A DNA stretch of 20,476 nucleotides from Ga0074130 sp964499485 (GCA_964499485.1 CAZCLF010000028.1:1-20476); one strand, 5' to 3'; counted from the stretch's first letter, positions 6,543-12,442 are shown. Translations and numbers: made by a program. The notes: a model not told the origin generated them from the letters alone.

Positions 6543-6819
6543 GCCAAGCCAATCGTCGCGCTGGAGGAAAACCGTTATTGCCTTCGCCCTTTGTGCCGGC
6601 GGACTAGGGTTATTGGTCGTGGCTGTTGCAACTCTTAATGGCGTAATGTTTTTTCCGAACGGTGGCTATTCCAAAGGTGGCCCGCCGAATCCTTGGCAAA
6701 TCGTCGGAATAAATTCGCCCATCGTTCAATTGTCTGGGGCAATCTGTTTCTCAGTGGCAGGCGCAATACTATTTTGGCTTGCGTACAAAACCCTCAAAGG
6801 TCACAAGGAGCATCGCTAA
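6541..6819 (+). CDS. Cassette 14: two-segment membrane protein, hypothetical
   Basis: A 92-residue protein whose ATG (6541-6543) overlaps the GTTAGAT core of attC13. Hydrophobic segments lie at about 11-33 and 60-83, separated by a loop NGGYSKGGPPNPWQ; the C-terminus is basic (KTLKGHKEHR). By the positive-inside rule both ends are cytoplasmic and the proline/glycine loop is periplasmic. With no room for a leader, the transcript from this cassette alone would be nearly leaderless. No family recognised. Confidence 0.66.
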   Translation: MPSQSSRWRKTVIAFALCAGGLGLLVVAVATLNGVMFFPNGGYSKGGPPNPWQIVGINSPIVQLSGAICFSVAGAILFWLAYKTLKGHKEHR

Positions 6820-6842
6820 TTGGTTATTTGTTCTGCCATAGC

Positions 6843-6917
6843 ATCTAACCTTTCGGTCAAGCGGGACCGTCTTCCGGCGTTCCGCCTCCAGCCGGCCCCT
6901 TACCTCCAACGTTAGGT
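6843..6917 (+). repeat. attC14 (75-bp class)
   Basis: ATCTAAC matches the unusual TTAGAT opening of cassette 14; ends GTTAGGT at 6911-6917. The variable part GGACCGTCTTCCGGCG..CAGCCGG is shared only with attC16. Confidence 0.91.
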
Positions 6918-6920
6918 GCC

Positions 6921-7184
6921 ATGACACGTCTTCTGCGAATTTCCGTTTGGATTCCGGCGCTCGTTGCAGGCTGGTATTTTCTGCGCCGGTACTTCGCACC
7001 TGACGCTTGCTTGGATTTCGACGGCAGTTTTGATTACGTAAATTGGACTTGCAGTCACTCGACAGACCACCAATACCTCGATGTTCCTTTTTACTACTTC
7101 GGGTCGTTTTGGATTTTGGTGGTTTGTATTGTTTGCGCCATTGTTGCGCCGCGCTTTATCAAACGGGGAAGTAATGACACCTAA
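6921..7184 (+). CDS. Cassette 15: two-segment membrane protein, hypothetical
   Basis: An 87-residue protein. Hydrophobic segments at about 4-22 and 58-79 flank a polar domain of about 35 residues with two cysteines and many aromatics (ACLDFDGSFDYVNWTCSH). By the positive-inside rule the loop is periplasmic and Cys30 and Cys44 may form a disulphide. ATG 6921 is 3 bases after attC14. The stop TAA is in the ACCTAAC core of attC15. No family recognised. Confidence 0.66.
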   Translation: MTRLLRISVWIPALVAGWYFLRRYFAPDACLDFDGSFDYVNWTCSHSTDHQYLDVPFYYFGSFWILVVCIVCAIVAPRFIKRGSNDT

Positions 7185-7271
7185 CCCTTCGGTCAAGCGG
7201 GACTGCGGAACCGGCGGCGCTTCTCCGGTCGGTCGCTCTCGCGCCGCAGCCCCTTACCTTCAACGTTAGGT
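7179..7271 (+). repeat. attC15 (93-bp class)
   Basis: ACCTAAC matches cassette 15's TTAGGT; ends GTTAGGT at 7265-7271. The right arm has TTACCTTCAACG. Confidence 0.92.
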
Positions 7272-7274
7272 GCC

Positions 7275-7730
7275 ATGAGAGCCCGCGTCACTTTTGCTGC
7301 GTTTTTTCTACTCACGGACGTGAGTATTGCTCACGAGCTCACCGATGCTTTGGGTAGTGATGTAGCTATTGTCAAAACCAGCAAAGCCGTGAGCGTTAAA
7401 TACTGTCCAGATAACACCTGTGAGGTCTTCACCCTAAAAGGTTCCGGCGCAGAAAAGCCAATCCAAGACTTTGCGTTTGCTTATTTGTTCTCTATCTCCG
7501 ACTACATCTACCTAGAGCGATTTCGGACCGAAGAAAAATCCTTAAATGTTCAAGGCGTTTTGTCCAGGTATCGCTCCGACTGCACTCAAGCCCAAGAAAA
7601 GGCTGCAGCTCGCTGTATTGTCGGTTTGCTGGCAAAGCGTCACCCCATACAGGCGTCTTTCGTCCGCTTCGATGAAGGTAAGAACAAATCCTCTCCTATT
7701 TCATTGGGGGCTTATCGCCATGGAACATAA
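7275..7730 (+). CDS. Cassette 16: exported protein, hypothetical
   Basis: A 151-residue protein with a short signal peptide (MRARVTFAAFFLLTDVSIA, likely cut after SIA before HELTD). The mature domain has four cysteines: a CPDNTC pair near residues 44-49, then Cys103 and Cys113, suggesting disulphides in the periplasm. A helical section (TQAQEKAAARCIVGLLAKRH) precedes a polar C-terminus. ATG 7275 is 3 bases after attC15; the stop TAA lies in the ACATAAC core of attC16. No family recognised. Confidence 0.72.
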   Translation: MRARVTFAAFFLLTDVSIAHELTDALGSDVAIVKTSKAVSVKYCPDNTCEVFTLKGSGAEKPIQDFAFAYLFSISDYIYLERFRTEEKSLNVQGVLSRYRSDCTQAQEKAAARCIVGLLAKRHPIQASFVRFDEGKNKSSPISLGAYRHGT

Positions 7731-7799
7731 CCTTTTGGTCAAGCGGGACCGTCTTTCGGCGTGCCGCCTCCAGCCGGCCCCTTACCTCCAACGTTAGGT
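7725..7799 (+). repeat. attC16 (75-bp class, altered left core)
   Basis: The left core ACATAAC has one mismatch to the ACCTAAC expected from cassette 16's TTAGGT; the right core GTTAGGT is intact. Same variable part as attC14, with TTTTGGTCAAG in place of TTTCGGTCAAG. Confidence 0.88.
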
Positions 7800-7809
7800 T
7801 GCACCGAAG

Positions 7810-8043
7810 ATGAAACGCTTTCTCATCATTTCAGGCTGCTTCTTTTTGCTCATCGGGCTATTCCACGAGTCGCTGCCATTGGAGCTAGTTAGCGGTCTGT
7901 GGAATATGTTTAGCTCCGACTCTCGTACAACCTATTTTAGGGTCGTGCCACGCGAGTCAGTTGATTACACGCAGGTTGTATTGCTGAGCATTGGTGCATT
8001 GTTGTTAGCGGCGGGGCTACTTCGTCGCTCATCAATGGGGTAA
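7810..8043 (+). CDS. Cassette 17: two-segment membrane protein, hypothetical
   Basis: A 77-residue protein with hydrophobic segments at about 4-22 (FLIISGCFFLLIGLF) and 55-71 (VVLLSIGALLLAAGLL), joined by a polar loop of about 30 residues with DSRTTYFRVVPRES. The leader after the attC16 core is 10 bases and ends GAAG before ATG 7810. The gene ends 27 bases before attC17. No family recognised. Confidence 0.64.
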   Translation: MKRFLIISGCFFLLIGLFHESLPLELVSGLWNMFSSDSRTTYFRVVPRESVDYTQVVLLSIGALLLAAGLLRRSSMG

Positions 8044-8070
8044 CCAACCAATGAGCATTAACCGTTTGCA

Positions 8071-8142
8071 GCCTAACCCTTCGGTCAAGAGGGACGCTCC
8101 GCCGGCAAGCCGACTCCGCGCTCCTTACCTTCAACGTTAGGC
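8071..8142 (+). repeat. attC17 (72-bp class)
   Basis: The left core GCCTAAC has one mismatch to cassette 17's TTAGGT; the right core is GTTAGGC at 8136-8142. The hairpin GCCGGC-AA-GCCGAC has one change from its relatives. Confidence 0.88.
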
Positions 8143-8146
8143 AACT

Positions 8147-8740
8147 ATGTCGATAATCATCCCTGGCGTACGCAATGCACAAGGCGCAACGACGGCCGAC
8201 GTGATAACCGAACAGATCGCCCTCTGCAAAGCCAATTTGGACTCGATAGAGCAGATCGCTTTCTATCGAAAGGCACGAGAGAAGAGAGATGAGATAAATC
8301 GTCGACTCCGTGGAAGTCATGACTTCTTAGGCATGGCCGGATCACGAAAGAGCGGATGCCTCTATAGGGAAGTAGGTCTGTCCCCCGGTACGCAGGTGGT
8401 CTGTGAGCACGCAATTCCTGTGACGGCCCTTGTTTCTCTCTATGAAGACGGAAAACCATTTGAGGAATTAGTCTTCTATCCCGTGGCTCGCATTTCAAAA
8501 GCGTCGGACAAGCGATTTGAGCAGTTAGGTCTGGTTAAGTCTGGACATGACCTGAATTTCCCGTTTTTGCGATACCACAAGGCGGGAATTGCACTGGAAA
8601 CTCACCAAGGGCTCCCAATCGCTTGCGATTCTTGGACAATGGAGAACCACTGGGATCTGGTGAAAGAAACTCAGGAACTGTCCACCATTCGACAAGAGGT
8701 GCTCAACAAGCTCCAGAATCATTTTCCGAACATCAAATGA
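8147..8740 (+). CDS. Cassette 18: soluble protein, possible HNH-like nuclease
   Basis: A 197-residue soluble protein. The N-terminus is helical and charged (about residues 20-55). The centre has C86-E87-H88-A-I-P91-V92, then PVARISKASDKRFEQLG and FLRYHKAGI at about 139-148. The E-H-x-x-P step followed by a second basic segment resembles the first strand and turn of HNH-type nucleases (D/E-H-x-x-P), and the overall pattern reminds me of small uncharacterised HNH-like proteins, but I cannot identify the final metal-binding histidine with certainty. Treat the nuclease idea as a hypothesis; otherwise hypothetical. ATG 8147 is 4 bases after the attC17 core. Confidence 0.75.
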   Translation: MSIIIPGVRNAQGATTADVITEQIALCKANLDSIEQIAFYRKAREKRDEINRRLRGSHDFLGMAGSRKSGCLYREVGLSPGTQVVCEHAIPVTALVSLYEDGKPFEELVFYPVARISKASDKRFEQLGLVKSGHDLNFPFLRYHKAGIALETHQGLPIACDSWTMENHWDLVKETQELSTIRQEVLNKLQNHFPNIK

Positions 8741-8771
8741 GCACCACTAAAGTACTACGTCAGAAGTCGGC

Positions 8772-8867
8772 GCCTAACCGGTCGGTCAAGCAGACCGCCC
8801 AACGGCTGCGCTGTTGGGTTCACTCCGCGCTGCGCACGCGGCAGTCCGGTTACCTCCAACGTTAGCG
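8772..8867 (+). repeat. attC18 (96-bp class, two internal hairpins)
   Basis: GCCTAAC matches cassette 18's TTAGGC; ends GTTAGCG at 8861-8867. Two hairpins are visible: CCCAAC..GTTGGG at 8798-8818 and CCGCG..CGCGG at 8825-8841. Related to attC6. Confidence 0.9.
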
Positions 8868-8870
8868 ATC

Positions 8871-9338
8871 ATGAGCCGCGCTTTTCTATTGCTAGCAGCA
8901 TTAGTTATTGTCGGGACGCTTGCGTACGTTGTTGCCCCTTTGTTTGGCCCGACGATAAATGAGGGCGCCATTGTTAGCTCGTTATCACGCGCTTCAATAG
9001 CGTTTGTTGGCCTTCCTTTTTTCTTGCTGCAATCGCTATGCGCTACTAATCATTTTGACAAGCGCACAAAGACCAGAGTGGATAGTCTTTTTGCTCTCGG
9101 TGGTCTTGCTGCAATTCTTACCCCAGTTCTTCTCTTGGGCCGGTTGTATCCGGCTGCAGGAATCGCAGCGCTGACTTCTTGGCTCTTTCTCTATTTCGGT
9201 ATGCGTTTGTGGAGTAGGGCCCAGCCAACACCGAGGCAAAGAATTATCGCGGAGGGCGAACGCATACTGGCGGAAGAAACCGACCCGAAGGAAAAGCAGA
9301 AATTTCGTTGGGCTCTTGAGCGCTTCAAGAAACCCTAA
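8871..9338 (+). CDS. Cassette 19: four-segment membrane protein, hypothetical
   Basis: A 155-residue protein from ATG 8871, 3 bases after attC18 (the upstream open frame is attC18). Hydrophobic segments at about 4-26, 40-59, 73-90 and 94-111 are followed by a basic and acidic helical tail of about 40 residues (TPRQRIIAEGERILAEET, then KEKQKFRWALERFKKP), probably cytoplasmic. The stop TAA sits in CCCTAAC at 9334-9340, which looks like an attC core, yet the recognisable remains of attC19 begin 30 bases later. No family recognised. Confidence 0.72.
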   Translation: MSRAFLLLAALVIVGTLAYVVAPLFGPTINEGAIVSSLSRASIAFVGLPFFLLQSLCATNHFDKRTKTRVDSLFALGGLAAILTPVLLLGRLYPAAGIAALTSWLFLYFGMRLWSRAQPTPRQRIIAEGERILAEETDPKEKQKFRWALERFKKP

Positions 9339-9369
9339 CTATGTGCTTACATTCTATGGCTCTTTGTCT

Positions 9370-9429
9370 CGCCACCCCTTCGGCCAACCAGACCTGCCTC
9401 CGGCAGTCCATTTACATCCAACATTAGAG
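9370..9429 (+). repeat. attC19 (degenerate short attC)
   Basis: About 60 bp aligning with attC2 (CTTCGG, CAGACCTGCC..GGCAGTCC, TTTACATCCAAC). The left core is CGCCACC instead of CGCTAAC and the right core is ATTAGAG, having lost the G of the conserved GTT. Both changes should cripple recombination. Confidence 0.75.
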
Positions 9430-9435
9430 ATCATC

Positions 9436-9822
9436 ATGCGCCGTATCTGGTTAACAATCATTTTGTTTATTTTCACGAACCTCTGCTTCGCAGCGACATT
9501 TGCAGAACGCGTGACCTTGGCAAAAAAGATCGAAACACAAAAACCTGCTCATGACTATCTCTACGGTAGCTTCTTCAAATCATTGGGGCCGAAGCTAGGC
9601 GAAATCATGAAGGCCTGCTTGGCCCGGAATGATGCTAATCAAGACAAGTTCACTTTCGTTGCAAACATTTCCGGGAGCGGCGAGTTCCGTGATATCGACT
9701 TTGAGCCTAAGTCGCACAACACTGCCAAGTGCTTTTCGAAGGAAATGGCGGCGCTAAAGGCGCCTCCTACTCCGACTGGTGAGATCTTGCCAATCTTTAT
9801 TGAAATGGCAGTCAAACCATGA
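9436..9822 (+). CDS. Cassette 20: exported protein, hypothetical
   Basis: A 128-residue protein from ATG 9436. The signal peptide is clear (MRRIW, LTIILFIFTNLCFA, likely cut after CFA near residue 19). The mature domain has FTFVANISGSGEFRDIDFEP, a Cys-containing segment NTAKCFSKEMAALKAPPTPT and a C-terminal IFIEMAVKP. The order of strand, cysteine helix and P-x-P before a final strand is reminiscent of small TonB-C-like periplasmic domains, but this is only a shape resemblance. Two cysteines (about 61 and 97) may pair. Confidence 0.74.
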   Translation: MRRIWLTIILFIFTNLCFAATFAERVTLAKKIETQKPAHDYLYGSFFKSLGPKLGEIMKACLARNDANQDKFTFVANISGSGEFRDIDFEPKSHNTAKCFSKEMAALKAPPTPTGEILPIFIEMAVKP

Positions 9823-9826
9823 ATAT

Positions 9827-9919
9827 CTCTAACCACTGGGGCAAGCGGGAGTGCAAAACCAGGGTGGCGTCTCTGGTCAGTCTCTTCCGTGACGCAGCCG
9901 CTTACCTTCACCGTTAGAC
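9827..9919 (+). repeat. attC20 (divergent 93-bp attC)
   Basis: CTCTAAC matches the TTAGAG that opens cassette 20 and the length is still exactly 93 bp, but the inside has drifted (CACTGGGGCAAGCGGGAGTGC, GTGACGCAGCC, TTACCTTCACC). The right core is GTTAGAC, followed at once by a second core GTTAGCG at 9920-9926. Confidence 0.85.
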
Positions 9920-9929
9920 GTTAGCGCCC

Positions 9930-10214
9930 GTGGAACTCTTCCTTGCACTCGCCGCCTTGAGCATTCCTTTTTGGCTAAATGTCAAAGCGACCTTGGCCGT
10001 AAGGCGAGACCCACTCTCCGACACTTCACAGAAGACTGCTCAACTTCTGCTGGTTTGGCTGCTCCCGTTAATCGGGGCTGTAGTTGTTCTCGCAGTACAT
10101 CGGCCAAAAGAAAAACACAGTGGCCGCTATCCAAGCGAGAACGAGCTTCTTGACGGTCATTTACCAGAAGGGGCTGCAATGCGAAGAGTTGGGGAGGCAA
10201 TCGATGGGGACTGA
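9930..10214 (+). CDS. Cassette 21: two-segment membrane protein, hypothetical
   Basis: A 94-residue protein starting with GTG at 9930, 3 bases after the second core site. Hydrophobic segments at about 2-20 and 38-57 (LLLVWLLPLIGAVVVLAVHR) are joined by a basic loop (ATLAVRRDPLSD); the C-terminal 35 residues are polar. The VWLLPLIGAVVVL stretch with a following HR is a recurring pattern in small uncharacterised membrane proteins, distantly like the PLDc_N segment. It is the last cassette gene; its attC is decayed. Confidence 0.66.
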   Translation: MELFLALAALSIPFWLNVKATLAVRRDPLSDTSQKTAQLLLVWLLPLIGAVVVLAVHRPKEKHSGRYPSENELLDGHLPEGAAMRRVGEAIDGD

Positions 10215-10216
10215 TA

Positions 10217-10327
10217 CGTCTACCCTTCGGTCAAGCGGGACTGCGGGATCGGCGCTAAACCCTTCTCCCTTTGGTCGCTAGACGCTCCCCGATAAAACCG
10301 CGCAGCGTTTTTAGCTCTACGTTATGT
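10217..10327 (+). repeat. attC21 (decayed terminal attC)
   Basis: The left part keeps CTTCGGTCAAGCGGGACTGCGG (10224-10245 region) but the core is CGTCTAC instead of CGCTAAC. The right part is only loosely recognisable: GCAGC..TTAGCTCTACGTTATG aligns with GCAGC..TTACCTCCAACGTTAG, with insertions between. The left half is sure; the right boundary is inference. Confidence 0.6.
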
Positions 10328-10530
10328 AGCCCCCAAACGGCGATTAGCCTCATTTTTGGGGGAGGACTGATGATTTCAGCATTTTCAAATTCAGAAAACT
10401 CATCCAAACATACTGAAGCCTCAATCACATAGCTCAAACCCCAATATAAAAGAGCTGTTGCAACAAAGCCATGCGGGCCCGCTAGCTAGTAAAATTGATA
10501 ACTAACGTCCGCACCCAAATCACTTATAAA
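10328..10530. other. Junction between array and core genome; no gene seen
   Basis: About 200 bp, visibly A/T-richer than its flanks. I see no attC, tRNA or convincing ORF. A reverse-strand open frame (10255-10437) has no good start and runs into attC21. The region should contain the promoter of the diguanylate cyclase gene, but I find no hexamer pair good enough to mark. Confidence 0.5.
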
Positions 10531-11472
10531 ATGAAAAAAACATCAGCCGACAGCATGGAAGACGACAGCACCGTCTACAAGACGCTGCTGGAATCGACCA
10601 AAGCGATTCCGTGGAAGATTGACTGGGCAACCATGTCCTTTGCCTATATTGGCCCCCAGATCGAGAAGTTACTGGGGTGGTCTCAGGATAGTTGGCGTAG
10701 TGCGCAAGACTGGGCTGAGCGCATGCACCCTGAGGATCGTGCATGGGTGGTGGACTACTGCGTTTCACAATCCAAATGCGGGATTGACCATGAAGCTGAC
10801 TATCGTGCGCTCACTAAAGACGGGCATTACGTATGGATACGCGATGTGGTGCATGTCTTGCGCAAGGAAGACGGAAGCGTTGATGCGTTAATTGGTTTCA
10901 TGTTCGACATCAGCGATCGGAAGCAGGTTGAGGATCAACTGATCCGCCTGCAAAAGGAGTTTGAAGAGCTCTCGTTCAAGGACGGACTGACAGGTGTTGC
11001 CAATCGCCGCATGTTCGACTCGGTGCTCGATGTGGAGTGGCGAAATGCGGTGCGTAACCAACAACCTCTATCGGTCATCATGCTCGACATTGATTACTTT
11101 AAGCAATACAACGATCACTACGGACATATTCAGGGTGACGAATGCCTGAAGCGCGTTGCAACGATTCTGGCCTCCTCTGCAAAACGGGCACGTGATTTCT
11201 TTGCGCGGTATGGCGGGGAGGAGTTTGTGTTTGTTCTGCCAGAAACCGATGCGGATGCGGCAGCCAAGATTGCCGAACGTTGCCGGCAACTAGTGTTGGA
11301 GGAACAGCTCCCTCACGAGAAATCAGCGCATGCAAAGACGCTGACCATTAGCCTTGGCGTGGGCACCGTGACGCCTTCGCAAGAGGATGATCCAATGGCC
11401 TTTGTCCATAGCGTGGATCGGCAGCTGTATGTGGCCAAGGAAAAAGGCCGCAACTGTATCGCTACGCTTTAA
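10531..11472 (+). CDS. PAS-GGDEF diguanylate cyclase
   Basis: A 313-residue cytoplasmic enzyme that should condense two GTP into cyclic di-GMP. A PAS_3-type sensor domain spans about residues 25-135, with YIGPQIEKLLGW, HPEDR and the exit motif DISDRKQ. A short coiled linker leads to a GGDEF domain (about 147-310) with DGLTGVANRR, metal and substrate segment LDIDYFKQYND, and signature GGEEF at 228-232. The inhibitory I-site R219-A-R-D222 is intact at the usual distance, so product inhibition is expected. No EAL domain. I chose ATG 10531; ATG 10555 (21st codon of the open frame) is an alternative and neither has a strong ribosome-binding site. First core gene after the integron; the stop abuts that of thiD. 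Confidence 0.92.
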   Translation: MKKTSADSMEDDSTVYKTLLESTKAIPWKIDWATMSFAYIGPQIEKLLGWSQDSWRSAQDWAERMHPEDRAWVVDYCVSQSKCGIDHEADYRALTKDGHYVWIRDVVHVLRKEDGSVDALIGFMFDISDRKQVEDQLIRLQKEFEELSFKDGLTGVANRRMFDSVLDVEWRNAVRNQQPLSVIMLDIDYFKQYNDHYGHIQGDECLKRVATILASSAKRARDFFARYGGEEFVFVLPETDADAAAKIAERCRQLVLEEQLPHEKSAHAKTLTISLGVGTVTPSQEDDPMAFVHSVDRQLYVAKEKGRNCIATL

Positions 11473-12300
11473 TCAGGCGACGGTATGCATGGCGTGGGGG
11501 GCATAGCCGTGATTAACAGGCCCCTGCCCTTTGCCTGTGCTGACAGCGGCACCGGCAGCAATGGCGTTGATAATGTAATCACGCCCAGCACCCACTGCCT
11601 GTGGCAGTGACAACCCCAAGGCAAGATGTGCGGCAATAGCAGACGATAAGGTGCAACCGCTGCCGTTGATATTGCGGCTCACAATGCGCGGCCCCTCCAT
11701 GCGCAACCAGCGACGACTGTCATCCCCCTGCGCCGCAAAAATATCGAGAATGTGCTCTCCAGGTAAGTGCGCGCCTTTCAGCAACACGGCAGGGGCACCC
11801 AGGGCTAGCAGATCCTGCACTGCAACCTCTAATGCGGGGCGATCGCTCAGTTCCCGCTGTAACAGCAATGCGGCTTCATCGAGATTTGGGGTAATTACTG
11901 TTGCCAGCGGAAATAGTTCGCGCACCAGAACATCTACCGTCTCTGGGGTAATTAGCGGGTCACCATTTGCAGACACCATGACGGGGTCAAGCACGACCTG
12001 CTTAATATCGAAATGACGAATGGCCCAGGTTACGACCTCTACAACCTCGGGTGAATGCAACATGCCAATCTTCAGCGCATCGGTCCCGATATCGCTTAAC
12101 ACGGCTTCGATTTGTGCTTTCAATACCTCCACGGGGACAGCATGGATGGCGGTGACGCCACACGTATTTTGCGCGGTAATCGCAGTAATCGCGGTTGTAC
12201 CGAAACACCCAAGTGCGCTGATGGTCTTGAGGTCGGCCTGAATACCGGCACCACCGCCGCTGTCTGAACCGGCAATCGAAAGGACGCGTGGATATCGCAT
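11473..12300 (-). CDS. thiD: Hydroxymethylpyrimidine/phosphomethylpyrimidine kinase
   Basis: A 275-residue cytoplasmic ribokinase-family enzyme that phosphorylates HMP and HMP-P to HMP-PP for thiamine synthesis. Visible family features: the N-terminal substrate loop LSIAGSDSGGGAGIQADLK, the KIGMLHS segment, DPVMVSANGDPL, TPNLDEA, VLLKGAH and the anion-hole motif NGSGCTLSSAIAAHLA near the C-terminus (GTGC in most relatives). I chose ATG 12300 because the protein family begins at MRYPRVLSIAGSD; the longer frame upstream reads into the tmRNA hairpin. It follows ssrA on the same strand. No TPP-riboswitch motif was seen in the short leader. Confidence 0.95.
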   Translation of the reverse strand: MRYPRVLSIAGSDSGGGAGIQADLKTISALGCFGTTAITAITAQNTCGVTAIHAVPVEVLKAQIEAVLSDIGTDALKIGMLHSPEVVEVVTWAIRHFDIKQVVLDPVMVSANGDPLITPETVDVLVRELFPLATVITPNLDEAALLLQRELSDRPALEVAVQDLLALGAPAVLLKGAHLPGEHILDIFAAQGDDSRRWLRMEGPRIVSRNINGSGCTLSSAIAAHLALGLSLPQAVGAGRDYIINAIAAGAAVSTGKGQGPVNHGYAPHAMHTVA

Positions 12301-12343
12301 GGTGTGAATCCGTTCTGTTCGTGAGTTGCTGTGTCTGAAATGA

Positions 12344-12367
12344 CGACGGGGACCGAAGTCCCCGCCG
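12344..12367 (-). terminator. Strong hairpin after the tmRNA coding piece
   Basis: A 10-bp stem, CGGCGGGGAC-TTCG-GTCCCCGTCG with one G-T pair, capped by a UUCG tetraloop. Read on the minus strand it is followed by TCATTTC, not a real T-run. It may be an intrinsic terminator of ssrA or a processing/stability element; either way it marks the likely 3' limit of the coding piece before thiD. Confidence 0.55.
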
Positions 12368-12409
12368 ATAGCCATTCTGTTTATTGGACGGCTATGTCCT
12401 CAGCAGGCC

Positions 12410-12442
12410 TTAAGCGGCCAGTGCGAAACGCTCATCGTTTGC
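12410..12442 (-). other. tmRNA tag reading frame, ANDERFALAA
   Basis: Resume codon GCA at 12442-12440, then AAC GAT GAG CGT TTC GCA CTG GCC GCT and TAA stop at 12412-12410. ANDE at the start and ALAA at the end are the classic proteobacterial degradation-tag ends; ALAA is the ClpXP/ClpAP signal. Confidence 0.95.

Larger units (their letters stand above)
1..10327 (+). mobile_element. Distal part of a chromosomal integron cassette array (about 21 cassettes)
   Basis: Twenty-one imperfect repeats with the architecture of integron attC sites alternate with single short ORFs, all on the + strand. Each repeat starts with a 7-base core of type RYYYAAC, continues TTCGGTCAAG, contains an inverted repeat and ends TTACCTCCAACGTTRRRY. 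In 15 of the 20 cassettes whose two ends are visible, the first six bases (TTRRRY) are exactly complementary to the start of that cassette's own attC, which is the signature of insertion from a circular cassette. The integrase, attI and promoter Pc are not in the window and should lie to the left. The array continues past the left edge and decays at about 10327. The density and uniformity of attC fit a sedentary chromosomal integron rather than a short mobile class 1 element. Confidence 0.93.

Noticed and set aside
221..9926. CRISPR array because of regular repeats
   Set aside because: Repeats are 60-99 bp, vary in the middle, have internal inverted symmetry and flank ORFs of 46-249 residues. 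No cas genes and no short uniform spacers.
10255..10437. Reverse-strand ORF of 60 residues at the array end
   Set aside because: The first codon is TTG with no ribosome-binding site, it runs through the decayed attC21 and matches no family I know. It could be a fragment, but I cannot support it as a gene.
12301..12343. TPP riboswitch upstream of thiD
   Set aside because: The leader before the thiD ATG is about 40 bases after the tmRNA hairpin and lacks the conserved CUGAGA and related THI-box elements.
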